Assembly: GCF_000220395.1 (NCBI RefSeq)
Contig: NW_004086162.1
Location: forward strand, 1 to 64,000
DNA length: 64,000 nt
DNA from: Ichthyophthirius multifiliis
Taxonomy: Eukaryota > Ciliophora > Oligohymenophorea > Hymenostomatida
Direction of reading: 5' to 3'
Both the position numbers and the translations under genes were made by a program. Positions within the stretch are counted from its first letter, which is position 1, and every line of letters starts with the position of its first letter. Positions 39,359 to 51,429 of this stretch are shown in pieces. The notes beneath the pieces were generated by a model that worked only from the letters and a program-made list of their open reading frames with translations, was not told the origin of the DNA and searched no databases.

Positions 39359-39751
39359 TTTTAATTTTTTCTGTTAAAAATAATAATTAAAAAAAAAAAA
39401 AATCAATTTTAAATAATTTATCCAAATATTTAAATTAAAAATAAATATTTAGAAGTATTTTTTTTTAATTAATAATTAAAATTATTTTAGAACTTATCTA
39501 ATTCTTATTTTAACATTAAATAACAAAATATTAATTAATGATTACTTTTTGTATTTATTGTAGACAAAGTACTTTAATTAAAGATAAATATTTTTTATTT
39601 GTTGGTTAATAAAAAATTTTAAATATATAAATAGAAATGCTAAAATTAAATGATAAATAAATTTTAAAATTATTTTATTTTTAATTTTTTTTTTTTTAAT
39701 AATTGTTTTATTTTTTTATTTTTACAAATAATAATAAATAAATTTATAAAA
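39359..39751. promoter_or_regulatory. divergent spacer between coiled-coil gene and UBTD-like gene
   Basis: AT-rich, 393 bp between two diverging start codons. Includes an A-run at about 39390. No separate element recognised. Confidence 0.4.
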
Positions 39752-40696
39752 ATGGGAAGTGCTTGTACTAAATAATCTGACTTATAAATAATAAATCCAT
39801 CTAATTAAATGGACATATAAGACCAGTAAATAAATAATTAATATGGATAAATGTTAAGTGTTAATCATCCATTTAATGTAAATAAAAAATATGAATATAT
39901 ACAGGATATAATTCGAGATTAATATACTTCAAGTGGTATAAAAAGAACACATGCTTATAAAACAAATTTAACAATGAGTGAAATTTAGTCAAAACGTGAA
40001 GAGTTTTGGTGTATGCATAAATATAAAATTTTATATAAAAAAAATATTATATTTAAATAAAAAATAAAGCTACAAGAACTGAAGGAAATAGCTAAGTATG
40101 GCTTATAATAAGATAAGTTCTATAAATGGATGAATGTATAAAAATATACATAAAATAAAATATATAATAAAATTATTTTAAGAATCTGGATTAGGATTAC
40201 TATAAGCTGGAGGTATTAAACTAATAAATAGATCTATTTAAATTGCTTATGACACAGAAGGTAATTTTTATATAATTATATGAATTTTTTTCAAATTAAA
40301 ATTAAGGCTATAAATATGATATTCCTATATTTTGTATAAATAATCCCATTTAATATGCTGAAATATCAAAAAAAGAGAAATATATCACCTAGAAATTTGA
40401 AGATAAACTAATTCAAGTAGGATAATAATATCATAAATAAATTTAATTTTTTTTTTTTTTTTTTTTTTTAGTTTAGATTGAGAGTAGTTGGAATTGAATA
40501 AGATTTAGTTATCAAAGCACAAACAAGTTAGACAGTTTTATAATTTAAAGCTTATGCATAATAATAACTTAAATAAAAATACAAACGCTTCAGATTGTTT
40601 GTTTCCGGAAGAGAATTATTAAATCATCATAAATTAGGTAATTATGATATTGATAAAGACACTATATTATAAGTATTTGCTTCAAATATAGACTGA
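39752..40696 (+). CDS. UBTD1/2-like ubiquitin-domain protein
   Basis: Five exons (39752-40010, 40070-40135, 40183-40260, 40307-40416, 40472-40696) sum to 246 codons including TGA, 245 residues, close to animal UBTD1/2. Order: a basic, Gln-rich N-terminus beginning MGSACTK, with a glycine at position 2 and a cysteine that could be acylated; the UBTD N-domain with KREEFW at the first splice, then GNSQVWLIIRQVL and GLGLLQAGGIKLINRSIQIA, then YDIPIFCINNP; and a C-terminal ubiquitin-like fold FRLRVVGIEQDLVIKAQTSQ to FRLFVSGRELLNHHKLGNYD. There is no C-terminal diglycine, so it is a fixed UBL, not a conjugated modifier. Animal family members bind ubiquitin-conjugating enzymes. All four introns are 46-59 nt and close in phase, which supports the model. 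Confidence 0.85.
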
Positions 40697-41317
40697 TAAA
40701 ATACATATATTTATATTTTAATTTATCAAACTATTAATTATGTTTATTTATATGATTTTATATATATAATATTTAAAATAATTTAAACATTATAAAATGA
40801 ATATCTTATATTTCTTTAAAAAGTATATTACATTAATTAAAGTTTATATATAAAAAATTTAAATTATATTGATTAAAGAAATATTATTAAATAATTTTTT
40901 AATAAAAATATTTATGTGAAATTAAATAAATTTATATTTATTAATTTTAATTAATAAGTTATAAGATTACTTGTATCAAAAAATTATATTTTCATTTTTG
41001 AGTTTATAATAATAATAAAATATATTATTGAAGAAAAGAATAATATAAGAATTATGAAAATTAAAAAAAAATTAATTGCTATTATTTAAAAATATTTTTA
41101 ATATAAAGTTAATAAATAATTTTATTTTGTATATATTTAATTATTTTATAAAATTAATTTAAAATATAATGATTAAAATTAAAGGGATACAATAATGTAT
41201 TTTATTGAAGAAAAAAAAAAAAATTAATTTATATATATATATTAAATACGAAAAAAAAGAAAGTCCAAAAAAACAAAATAATAATAAAGAAAAATAAAAA
41301 AAAGATATAAAAAAAAA
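40697..41317. other. AT-rich intergenic region upstream of eS6
   Basis: About 620 bp with no gene. Adenine-rich immediately before the eS6 start, as is common before ciliate start codons. Confidence 0.5.
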
Positions 41318-42444
41318 ATGAAAGTAAAAAAAAAAATATATATATAAAAAAAAAAAAAAAAAGTTCAACATAAGCTACCCCGTAACAGGTGGATAAAAAT
41401 GCATTGAAATCGACGACGATAAAAAATGGTAAAACAAAATAAACAAAAATCCAAAAAATAAAAATAATATTAAAATATTAAAGCAACATTTTCATGGACA
41501 AAAGAATGGGACAAGAAGTATAAGCTGATTCTTTAGGAGATGAATTCAAAGGATATGTATTTAAAATTGCAGGAGGAAATGATAAATAAGGATTTCCCAT
41601 GAAACAAGGTGTATTCGCTAAAGGAAGAGTTAGACTCCTTTTATCAGCTGGTCATTCTTGCTTCACTGAAAGAAGAAGTGGTTTCAAAAAGAGAAAATCA
41701 GTCAGAGGATGTATCGTTGGACCTGATATGAGAGTATTGGCTTTATAAGTAGTAAAAAAAGGAGAAAAAGAAATTGAAGGAGTAACTGATGTTAATTTAC
41801 CAAGAAAATTAGGACCTAAAAGAGCTAATAAAATTAGAAAATTATTCGGATTAAAGAAAGAAGATGATTAAATTTTGGTTAAAAAATCAGTTATTAGAAG
41901 AACTTTCAAATCTGGAAGCGGAAAAGAAAGAACTAAATGTCCTAAAATTTAAAGATTAATTACACCTGAAAGATTGAGAAGAAAAAGAGTTTATCTTTTG
42001 GAGAAGAAATCTAGAGCTACCAAAACTAAGGCCGCTAGAGAAGAATACGAAAAATTCTTAGTTGAATGGAGAAAACAAAGAAATACCTAAGCAGTTAAAC
42101 CCGAAGAACCTGCTAAAAAGACTGTATAAGAAACTAAATCTGCTGCTTAAAAAGTTGACAACAAAGCAAAAACCACCACTGCTGTTTAAAAAACTGATGC
42201 TAAATAAGGTGCTAAACCTGCTACTACTGGTGCTAAACTTGCCTCTACTGGTACTAAAGTTGCTGCCACTACTGTTTCTAAATAGGCTCCTGTCTAAAAG
42301 ACTGTTACTGCTGCTAAAGATTAAAAACCAACCGCTGTTAAATAAGGTGCTGCTACTAATTAAACTAAATAATAACCCTAATAAGGATAAGCTAAAGAAT
42401 AAAAAAGTGCTCCCGCTCCTGCTAAATAAGGAGGTAGAAAATGA
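41318..42444 (+). CDS. RPS6: ribosomal protein eS6 with long low-complexity tail
   Basis: Component of the small ribosomal subunit. Exon 1 has only six coding bases, ATG AAA (41318-41323); exon 2 is 41364-41428 and exon 3 41484-42444. Together they give 344 codons with TGA, 343 residues. The splice restores the family start [19 protein letters not shown], then [52 protein letters not shown] and [13 protein letters not shown], all diagnostic of eS6. The usual protein has about 250 residues and ends with basic and serine phosphosites. Here the region after about 245 is replaced by ~95 residues of Ala/Lys/Thr/Gln repeats such as [19 protein letters not shown], with no RRLSS-type cluster. The conserved body is certain; the tail frame is supported by the in-frame TGA at the end. 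Confidence 0.95.
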
Positions 42445-43028
42445 AGTGAGTTCATATTGGGAGATGTTTTTTTCTTATTCTAAATTTTTTGGTATGTTCG
42501 AAAGTATTTTTTTATATTATAAATTAGAATAAGATTTTTTTTATTTGTAAAATAATAAATAAGGTTAGTATTTAAGATAAAAATTTTATTTTTTATTTTT
42601 AGTTAGTATTTATAAAAATTATTTAAACATAATTAAAAAAAATATAATATAAATAATTATTCACATTTATATAAATTAATTTTATATTTTATAATTAAAA
42701 TATATAATTATATTATTTAATTTAATCTATTTTTAATTTGTTTATGATAATATAAAAAATTAATATTTAAGATAATTATTTTAAATATATATATTAATTG
42801 AATATTTTTAAGCTTTTTAATTTCATTTTTATCAGATTTTTAAAGAAATATTTCGAAATTTTATATAGTTATTGCATTTTTTAACATAATTTTATTTTAA
42901 AAATTTATATAATCTATATTATATTTTTTTCTATAAAATAATAAAATTAGATGATATCAAAAAATTAATATTTAACTAATAAAAAAAATAATTATAATTA
43001 AAATAGATTTTTAAGTCTAAAAAATAAA
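42445..43028. other. AT-rich intergenic region
   Basis: Between eS6 and the BROX-like gene, both plus strand. No coding or structural signal. Confidence 0.5.
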
Positions 43029-44460
43029 ATGATTTACTTTTTCCAAATACCTGAAATATAAGATGATACTAAATTACAAGAATTACCTTTACCTGCTGCT
43101 TAGTTAGATTTATAAACTTTGTAGTATCTAAAACAAGTAGATTAATTAAGATTGTAATACAAAACTTGTATGAATTATAATAAAATAATTGAGATTATGA
43201 ACTTAAATGATGGTTTATCAAATTATGTAAAAATATATGATGATTATTTAAAAACTAATGTCGAAATAGTAAATAATATGAATTTATTATATGTATATAT
43301 TTTTATAATGTTTAGTTAGCTATTATAGGATTCAAGGAAGCTTAAAAACCAAAATTTAGATACAAAACATTTATTTCTAAAGATATATAAGAATATTCAA
43401 CTGAAGAGAATAGTAAATAATTAAAAAATATACAAATATATTAAAAAATATAAAAAGGTAACCCTGAAGCTTGTGCTGCAGAAATTATGATTACGAGATA
43501 TTCATATGCATTTTCGTTTTAATTAGATGCTTTCCATCACATTTAATTCGTTCTTAAATATATTAATTAAACATTTAATGAAGAGAAGCCATTTAAAGAA
43601 ATAGAGAAAATTATGTAAATTATTACAATATTGTATATATACAAAAAAAAAATAGAACTGAAATTAATAAAAGTTTAAATATTTTTCACACAGGAGTTTA
43701 GCCAATTAGAAGACTTAATAATGTAATTAATGATGTATTATATTTTCTTGTATAAAAATAAAATACATTAATTCCTGAATTTAAATAGACTGTATTTTAC
43801 TCAGTGAAACTGTAAATAAAAATATAATCAACTAAATGAAAAAAATACTATTTATTTATTTTAAAATTATTAGAATTATTGAAACTAATGCAAACAGTTT
43901 GTATATTGAGAAATTAAGAATTATGAGAGAATATAAATTATTATGCTAAGTATGTAAAACATCTTTTAGTAAGCTTTCTATTTCATATGAAAGGTTAATG
44001 GAAATTTAAAATGAAATATAATCAGGAGTTTTCGATTTTTTAAAAGCGGGTATGTTATTTTATAAGGCTTATGCATTTTGGGCAATTTTAAAATAAAATC
44101 ATATTTTAATTGAATAGGAGAATTATTCTTAAAAATCATTTAATTTATTGTCTTTTGAAATATGTGAAATAACTAAATATTTAACTTACTTATATTAATA
44201 ATATTTAAATATGAAAATTGACAGTGATTATTATGATTATGGAATGTAATTTTTCGTTAATATGTTTCTCCCTTTCTCCTCTAAGTATGATTAATATTTT
44301 TATTTTTATTATTTATATATTAAATATTTATAGACTTCATAAAACTCATGACATTATAAGGCACGTAGAAATAGAAAAACCTAATCCTGAATATATATTT
44401 AATATCGTAGAAAATTCAATAGATTATTTTGAATCAATCCCTCAAGTAAACAAGAACTGA
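43029..44460 (+). CDS. BROX-like BRO1-domain protein
   Basis: Five exons (43029-43292, 43316-43632, 43674-43811, 43874-44245, 44334-44460) sum to 406 codons including TGA, 405 residues; human BROX has 411. The predicted protein is all helical and follows BRO1 landmarks: CAAEIMITRYSYAFSFQLDA matches the helix in which other family members have a short aliphatic G-A-L-Y-type motif, and FDFLKAGMLFYKAYAFWAIL followed by IEQENYSQKSFNLLSFE aligns with the BROX segment in which aromatic FYTAYAY and a regular EAIRSLQEAE helix occur. BRO1 domains bind ESCRT-III subunits of the CHMP4 type and act in membrane remodelling. There is no C-terminal CaaX box as in animal BROX. Intron 1 would be only 23 nt. 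The family call rests on pattern, length and spacing, not on a search. Confidence 0.6.
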
Positions 44461-44773
44461 TCAAAAAATAGATAATTTTAGTACAAATATATGTAATATT
44501 TATAATTATTTTGTGTTTTTATTTTTATAATATATATTAGTTTTTCAAATAAGAAATAATTTAATGCAACTAAGCGAATTCAATTTATATTATTTTAATT
44601 TTTGTTATTTTTGTTTATTTATAATTTTCAAATTTCTTTGAAAAGTTTTTATATTTAATTTAATAATAATAATTTATATTCAAAAAAATATTATTTATAT
44701 TTTTTTTTTTATACAATATAAATTAAACTTTTTTAAAAAATATAGTATATGATAAAAGAAAAATTTTTAGAAA
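44461..44773. other. convergent spacer
   Basis: About 310 bp of AT-rich DNA between the stops of the BROX-like and the methyltransferase gene. It contains a T10 run but no recognisable processing signal. Confidence 0.4.
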
Positions 44774-45756
44774 TCATTAAAGTAAATGAGTTCTTATATT
44801 GCCCAAAACAGATTATTATTCTCCCTAATTAATTTATAAATAAAATTAAAAAAATAAGTATTTACTTTCTTGCAAACATATATATAATGATAATTATCCG
44901 ATTTTGTATAATCAAAATTATCATTTTATGCATTTACATGAGGTTTATAAATTTTATACACTTTTTTAACATACCATTAAAATAAATGCTTTTTTTATTT
45001 TATTATTTCAAAAAAAATATTTATTTTTTACATTTTCCAATAATAATTATCTTTTTTTTTCTTCACCATATGTTACACAAATATAAACTCCATCATTATT
45101 TAAAACCCTTGTTATTTCAGATAGCATTTTAAAAGAGTTCTATTTTGAATAGTCTCCACACTTAATTTTTAGAAAAGAAAAAAAAAAATTAATTTTTTAT
45201 TTATTGTGTGATTACCAAAACAGAATCTAATGTACCTTTATCAATTACACAATCAAATTATTCATCTTAAAATTTTTATTTCATAAATCTCACATCGCAT
45301 AATTCAACTATTTTTAAGATATTTTTTAAATTTTATTATTTTTATTACAGTTAAATGTGTTTGCAAAGCCTTCAGAGTATCTCTCTTTTAAGTGTTTTAT
45401 AAGATTATTTGAATAATCAATATTTGTTATATTCTAATATCCTTCAAAATACATTTCTTCATTTACAACTTTATTTTTATTAAAATATTTTTATTTATTA
45501 TTTTTAATTTTACGAGAAGATCCACATCCTACATATAATATTTTAGATTTTTGTTTATATATTAAGTAACTATATCTTTTATTCCATCATAATTTTAGTA
45601 CCAATCAAACGGTTTTGTATTTCTATTTTTTTTTAATATTATATTTATTTCTTACTTTTAAAAAAAAAATTACGTTTAATATCTTTTTTCCCAAAACTCT
45701 ATTTTTCCGTAATGAGAACTGTTATGTGGTGGAGGGTCAACTTTATTCTCTTACAT
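44774..45756 (-). CDS. EEF1AKMT4-like class I methyltransferase
   Basis: Six exons, complement(44774-44824, 44866-44988, 45032-45160, 45216-45307, 45349-45622, 45674-45756), give 250 residues if one A is added near 45541; human EEF1AKMT4 has 255. The N-terminal signature HYGKIEFWEKRY then KPFDWYQNY is the family entry motif. LYVGCGSSR is the S-adenosylmethionine loop, NITNIDYSNNLIKHL the acidic ribose-binding strand, ELCDVRFMKQKFQDEQFDCV the next strand, and VIDKGTLDSVL is highly diagnostic of the METTL12/13 and EEF1AKMT4 group. These enzymes methylate lysines of elongation factor 1A. As written the frame breaks at CTAAAATATT (about 45541); with one more A it reads straight into the SAM motif, so this is almost certainly an assembly error. 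Confidence 0.75.
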
Positions 45757-46049
45757 GTTTTTTTTAATTATTTTTTTAAATTAATTTGTATTTTTTATTT
45801 ATGATAATTGATTCTTTATTTTTAAAAAAATCTGATTTAATCATATATTTAAAAATTATATATATAAAAGATATTATAATTATTTATTTATTTTATTTAA
45901 GTAATTAATTTTATTAAAAAAATCAAAATTTAAAATTATAATATATTATTATTATTAACGTTATAAAAAAAACAAAAAATTAGATTATTATTAGTTCAAT
46001 AAATACTTTTTAAAAAAATAAAATATCAAAATCATTAAATAATACTAAT
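45757..46049. other. AT-rich spacer
   Basis: About 290 bp upstream of the methyltransferase; no gene or element recognised. Confidence 0.4.
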
Positions 46050-47470
46050 ATTAACATTTTTCTTTAAGATTTTTAAAAACGGATGCTTTAAAGTTTCTTT
46101 TAAACTTATTTTTTTATCAGAAATTTTATAAAATAATTTAAAAATATATTTTAAAATTCGGTCGGTCAATCAAATTAAACTTAATTCTTATTTATTTATC
46201 ATATTAAATAAAAAATATATTAAAAAAATATTAATTTTAAAACTTTCTAAAATTTTTATTTATCCTGCAAATGGAAATCTTCCAAAAATCAATTTATAAG
46301 TTAAAACAAAAATACCCCAAATATCAATAAAATTATATATTTTTTTTTTTTTCTGCAATCATCTCAGGACTTATATAATCTAAAGTTCTACAAAAAATTA
46401 TCTTTAAATTACTTTGGTAATTAAGTTTTTAGAGTTTATTTTCTTCTGTTTTGATATCTTTTTAATATTAATTCTAGATCTTTTGTTTTTTTCATATTTT
46501 TTTTTATTATACAATTTCATTTGGATTTATAAATATTAATGTCTTTCCATAAAAATAGATAATTTTAAGATATTTTTATAAGAGTCATTTTATTTAAATT
46601 CCAATCCAATTATTATTTTTAATTTAAATGACTGCAAGTTTTTAATATTTACACTCATTATAGCAAATATGATATACATAATTCTCTTTTATATCTTTTT
46701 TTATAAAAAATAGAAAAACATAGAAAAACTTTTGTATTTTAGTAGTTTCTTATTTTTCTTTTTATACTTCATTTATTTTTTCAATTAAATTGACTTTAAG
46801 GAACAAACAATCGTTTATGTTATAACCTATTTTTTTTTTTTAATTTTTTTTCTCAATAATAATTAGTGAGTATTATATTCAGAAAAATAATTAGAAAACT
46901 TATAATTAGTAAGTTTAATAATTTATTAAAAATTATATTTAATGTTATATTGTTATTTTAAAAGTATAATTTTTTAAATTAAAATGAAAGTTACTTATTT
47001 TCAAAATTAGATACTTAGTTATTATATTAATTAATTTGAAATTTGAAATTTTCTTCATTATATTCTTTTTATGAGAAATAGTTTTTAATTAATAAATCTT
47101 TTTCCAAAACATTTTTATACTGGAAATATTTAGATTTTAAAAATTTATATTTTATCTTTAGAAGAGTCTTACTATTAATTGTCTTTTTTTATTAAGAATT
47201 ATCTCATTATTTTTACTTCTTATTATTTTATTATAATTTCAATTTCTTTGTTTTGTAAAATCACTAATCATCTTTTTACTAGAAATTCAATACTAATATT
47301 AATTTTAACTTATTATACTTATCTAAGATTTAAGTGAATGTAATTTATTTTAAAAAAAGGTTTTTAGATAATATTTTGTCAATTTATTTGTTATTGCATT
47401 TTAAAGTCAATTTGATAATATTTGTGATTTTATTAATTAATTTAAAATATTTAGTTTTATTTATGACATG
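46050..47470 (-). pseudogene. broken protein kinase gene
   Basis: Minus-strand fragments of one gene in shifting frames. At 46.4-46.26 kb there is an unmistakable kinase C-lobe: RTLDYISPEMIAEKKKYNFI then DIWGIFVLTYKLIFGRFPFA, which is the activation-segment end, the APE motif (SPE) and the helix-F Asp of a Ser/Thr kinase. KISLKETLKHPFLK near 46.08 kb is the usual last kinase motif. Between and upstream are TGA codons and shifts; pieces such as VYHICYNECKYQKLAVIQIK (46.65 kb) and KEIEIIIKQQEVKIMRQFLI (47.2 kb) look like remnants of the same or a fused coiled-coil region. I found no intron set that joins them and no intact ATP-binding or HRD region. Relic is the best reading; a poorly assembled gene is possible. 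Confidence 0.5.
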
Positions 47471-47586
47471 ATTTAACATAAAATATAATTTATAATTTTT
47501 TATATAATAATATTACATATTTCTAATATATTTTTATTTAGTTTATATTATTATTGCTAGTATTTAGTTTTTATAATAAGAATTAT

Positions 47587-47627
<41 letters not shown>

Positions 47628-47789
47628 TTATATATCTATTTATATATATAAAATTATTTTATCATTGCATTTTCAAATTTTTATAAATATTCTAAATATA
47701 ATTAATTATATTTTTTTAAAAAAATAAAATAAAATAATTAAATATAAAATAATCTTTTATATTAATAGTCATAATTTGAATAACCTATA
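47471..47789. other. AT-rich spacer with the (TA)n tract
   Basis: About 320 bp, nearly pure A/T; no coding signal. Confidence 0.5.
47590..47621. repeat. (TA)n microsatellite
   Basis: About 16 TA units in the spacer between the broken kinase and the pseudokinase gene. Confidence 0.9.
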
Positions 47790-50422
47790 TCATATATCAT
47801 ATTTAGTACAAGTGTCAATATTATTTTCTCCTGCAAAATTAATTCTTGAATGATAAACAAGATAATTACTTTCAACTCCATGCTCAGTTTATTCAGAGAA
47901 CATTTTTCTTATTTTTTTGAATTTATTATAAGCTTTTTCAATAGAAATTCTATTTTCAGTTGCTATGAAGGTCATATTTTCAATTAACTCTCTTACCAAG
48001 TCTAAGTAATAATTACTTCCTAAAGAATAAGCATTTAATTTAAAAGAATTTTATTATATGTTTTATTACGGTGTCTCTACTGCTTCTACATCTATTAGGA
48101 AAAAAATGAAACAAACAATCATTCCTAAATTCCAAACAGCACTTTATTCATTAAAATTATTTGTTAATTATTTGTTACGAATATAAACTTCTGGAGCAAT
48201 ATAAGAAAATTGTGTTTATTATTCGTTAGAAAAAGTCTATTTATTAAAAAAAATATCGATAGAAGGTTCCTAATTTTTATTTAAAAATATATTATAAGGT
48301 TTAATTATAAAATCATAATAATTTTTTGTATGTAATTCTTAAATTAGATCAAATATTTTTTAACAAACATTAAATTTATCATTTAATTCATACAATTAAG
48401 TAGATTATATTGACTAATATAAGTTTAATTAATAAACTTAAAAGACAAGGTAAATATAAATAGGACTTTTTTCTGTTTTTCTTGTATAAGCGATTTTTTG
48501 TATTTTTTAAAGTCCTTAAATATTTTAAAGATTTTCAAAATAATTTTATAATTTATCAATTTAATTTTTATTTACTAAAACAATTTCTTTTATTATAACT
48601 GGTAAACCATTTTTATTTTTTTGTATTATTTCTTCAAATTTTTTATTTTACTAAGATTTTAATTTGCTTAAACCCTATTAATCTGTTTAAAATTAATTTT
48701 AATTATTAATTATTAACCCTTCATAAGTTATTTAGTTTATATTTTCAAGTAAAATCAAGTCTTCTATCTCACATGTTTTCTAAACGTTCAATTTTTTGTA
48801 AAAAGTTTCGAATTAAGTTACCAAATCTTAATATTAGTCGCTTTTTTATGATTAGTTTTGTAGTTTTTTTCTTAATATTTCAAATTATAAGGTTTTACAT
48901 TTCTTGAATATTTAAGTGTTTTAATTATATAGATCTAGTGCTTATTTTTGGATTTGATTCACTTCTTCTACAGTGAATTTTTTATCTAACTTTTATTTTA
49001 TTCTTGATATATAATACATACTGTAGAATTAATCTTAAACCCCTTTATCGGAATTTTAAATTCTTTATTCAAATAATTTTAAGCTTTCTAAAAATAATTC
49101 TTCTGTTTAATTACTATTATTTTTTAAATATAATTAATAAAAATGATATTTATTTTTTTACTCTAATCCTTTTGACTTTAAATTCAAATTAGCAATTTAA
49201 AATTAAACATAAGATTTATGACTTTAATCATTTGTAATTAATTAAAATTCTTCTTTTGTAATTTCAAGTGCTTATTAAATATTTATTTATTATCCTAAAC
49301 CTTTTTCAAGAAGACTGCTTTTTATTCTTAGAGAAATTATTTTTAATTATTCTTTTGAGAATTTGCTTTTATAAATTAAATCATTAGAATTCAAAATTAG
49401 TTTGCAAATATTTACATTTAAAAGCATTTTTGGAAGAAAATATTTAATTAAAAAATAAACTTGGAAAAAGTAAATTTTAGTATTCTAATAAAATTAATCT
49501 TCTTCTAAATCATTAAATTAAGAAAAAAATTGAACGTTTTAAAATATGCTTTTTAATGTATTTAAAATAATTTCTTCTTTTGTTTTTTACAATTTATGTA
49601 ATATATCTATACAGCTAAAACATTAAAAATAGTTTTAACTTAAATAATTTATTAGTAAGTTAAATTCAAATTCATTTCTTATTTCATCTATTTCTTATAA
49701 AAATTGTTAATATATTTCTTATTGTTTTTCTGCTTCACAGTATTATATACTAAAAATTAATTTTAATATATCTCTTTCTCTTTAATTAAAATATTCTTAA
49801 TTAAATGTTTCCATTAAGTTTTGGTATACTCCTATTCCTCCTTCATATAAATTTATAAATCTTTTTATATCATTTGAAATTTTTATTAGCTTTCCACCAT
49901 ATTAGAAATTAAGCAATGCTGCTGAAGTAAGCAAAAAGAATAAAGTTTTTTATTAATTAAGCTTTTTTATTTTTTATATATATGTATATTTTTTTGTTTG
50001 TACAAAATTACTTCTAATTTTTATGTTTTTGTTTTATCACTATATATTTCGAACAATCTATAGGCGCACAAAGAATCTTTTTATAATTTAAATCCATTTG
50101 TATATTCTTATAAAACTTTCTCAGACTATTAATCTTAAGCATTTTCTTATTCTAATTATAGACCTCTTAAAAAATATTGCAGTTATATATTTTATTGCTT
50201 CTATTTTTATTTAAAATTATATATTATTTAGATTCTTTTTTAAAATATATATATATATATATATATATTTTTTACTTAACTATTGTTTAACTTTGAGTCT
50301 TAAACATTGTCTAAGATATGTAGGCATTATGGATTTAAATATCGGGAAAATATGTTTTACCAATTTATACGTTTAGAGTCTATTTCTATTTTCATACTTT
50401 AGAACTATAGTTTCTTACTCAT
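47790..50422 (-). CDS. helical-repeat protein with C-terminal pseudokinase domain
   Basis: Three exons, complement(47790-49961, 50012-50200, 50276-50422), give 836 codons with TGA, 835 residues. The N-terminal ~450 residues are long amphipathic helices with repeat-like spacing; YTNGFKLQKDSLCAYRLFEI followed by LLTSAALLNFQYGGKLIKIS recalls Sel1/TPR-type units, which is tentative. A coiled-coil linker follows, then a kinase-like fold. Lysine of the VAIK position is in LPVIIKEIVLV. The HRD-x-K-x-x-N loop reads FIIKPYNIFL, so His and the catalytic Asp are lost while K and N remain. No DFG is visible before YIAPEV (the APE motif), and SAVWNLGMIVCFI is the helix-F block. Lacking the catalytic Asp it should be a pseudokinase used for binding or scaffolding. 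Confidence 0.65.
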
Positions 50423-51429
50423 TTTTTTTTTAATATATTTATTATATTTATTGGAAGTTTTCTTTTTTTATCTTCTACAAATTTTATTTAATAATAAATA
50501 ATAAATTTTGAATTTATTTAATATGAAATTAATTTAGATTATGTAATTAATTTATACAAATAAAAATATATAAAATAATTAAAAAATTATATTTTATTAA
50601 AATAATTATTTATTTATTTAGAATCTTTAAATAAATTTAAATATTATACAATATAAAAATGATAAGCAGAATCAAAAATTTTGAAATAAACAACAAAATA
50701 TGTTTAAAAACAATCAAATTTAAATTTTTATAAAGTTTTGTTTTAAATATTTAAAAAAATAGCGAGAAAAGTAACAAACTTTAAATATGATTTAAAAAAT
50801 GCATTTTTTAAAATATATTTTATTATTTGAATTAAAAAATAAAAATATAATTAATTAATAAGTATATGTATAAATATAATATTTATATTATAATATATGT
50901 TTATATAATTTGAAATATATAAAAATATAATTTTGTACAATATTACCTTATATTTTATTCTTATATTAATTTATTTTTTAGGAATAAATATAATTAATAA
51001 CTCTATAAATAAATATTAATTATTTTATAATTTTTAAATACTATTTTTTTTAATTTTATAAATGTCTTTTAATTTTTCACTTATTTTTTATTTATAAATA
51101 TTCTGATTATACTTATGTATTATAAAAAGATATAATTTAGTGATAAATAATATTATTTTTTAAAAATAAAATTCTTTTTTAATCTGTATAATTTTTTATT
51201 TTAAAATAACAATTAAAATATATTTAAATATTAATAAATGCTGTATTATAATAAAAAGACATCTGTTTTAAATTTTTCTATGTTTAATAACTAATTCTAA
51301 TACAAAATTATAAATTAACATAAATACAATAGAAAAATTTATAAATAATAATATAAAAAAAAATCTATATATTTTTAATGTTTGCTGATTTAAAATATAT
51401 TATTATATATTTAAAATTTAAATTAAAAT
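50423..51429. promoter_or_regulatory. divergent intergenic region
   Basis: About 1 kb of AT-rich DNA between the starts of the pseudokinase gene (minus) and PXMP4 (plus). No element can be named. Confidence 0.4.

Noticed and set aside
42062..42532. 156-codon Leu/Lys-rich frame
   Set aside because: Shadow of the Ala/Lys/Thr-rich eS6 tail in another frame; the eS6 frame ends in TGA at 42442-42444 and fits the family.
44050..44117. Possible intron in the BROX-like gene
   Set aside because: It has GT..AG ends and keeps phase, but reading through gives a better BRO1 helix (FYKAYAFWAIL) and joins to a further exon with total length close to BROX.
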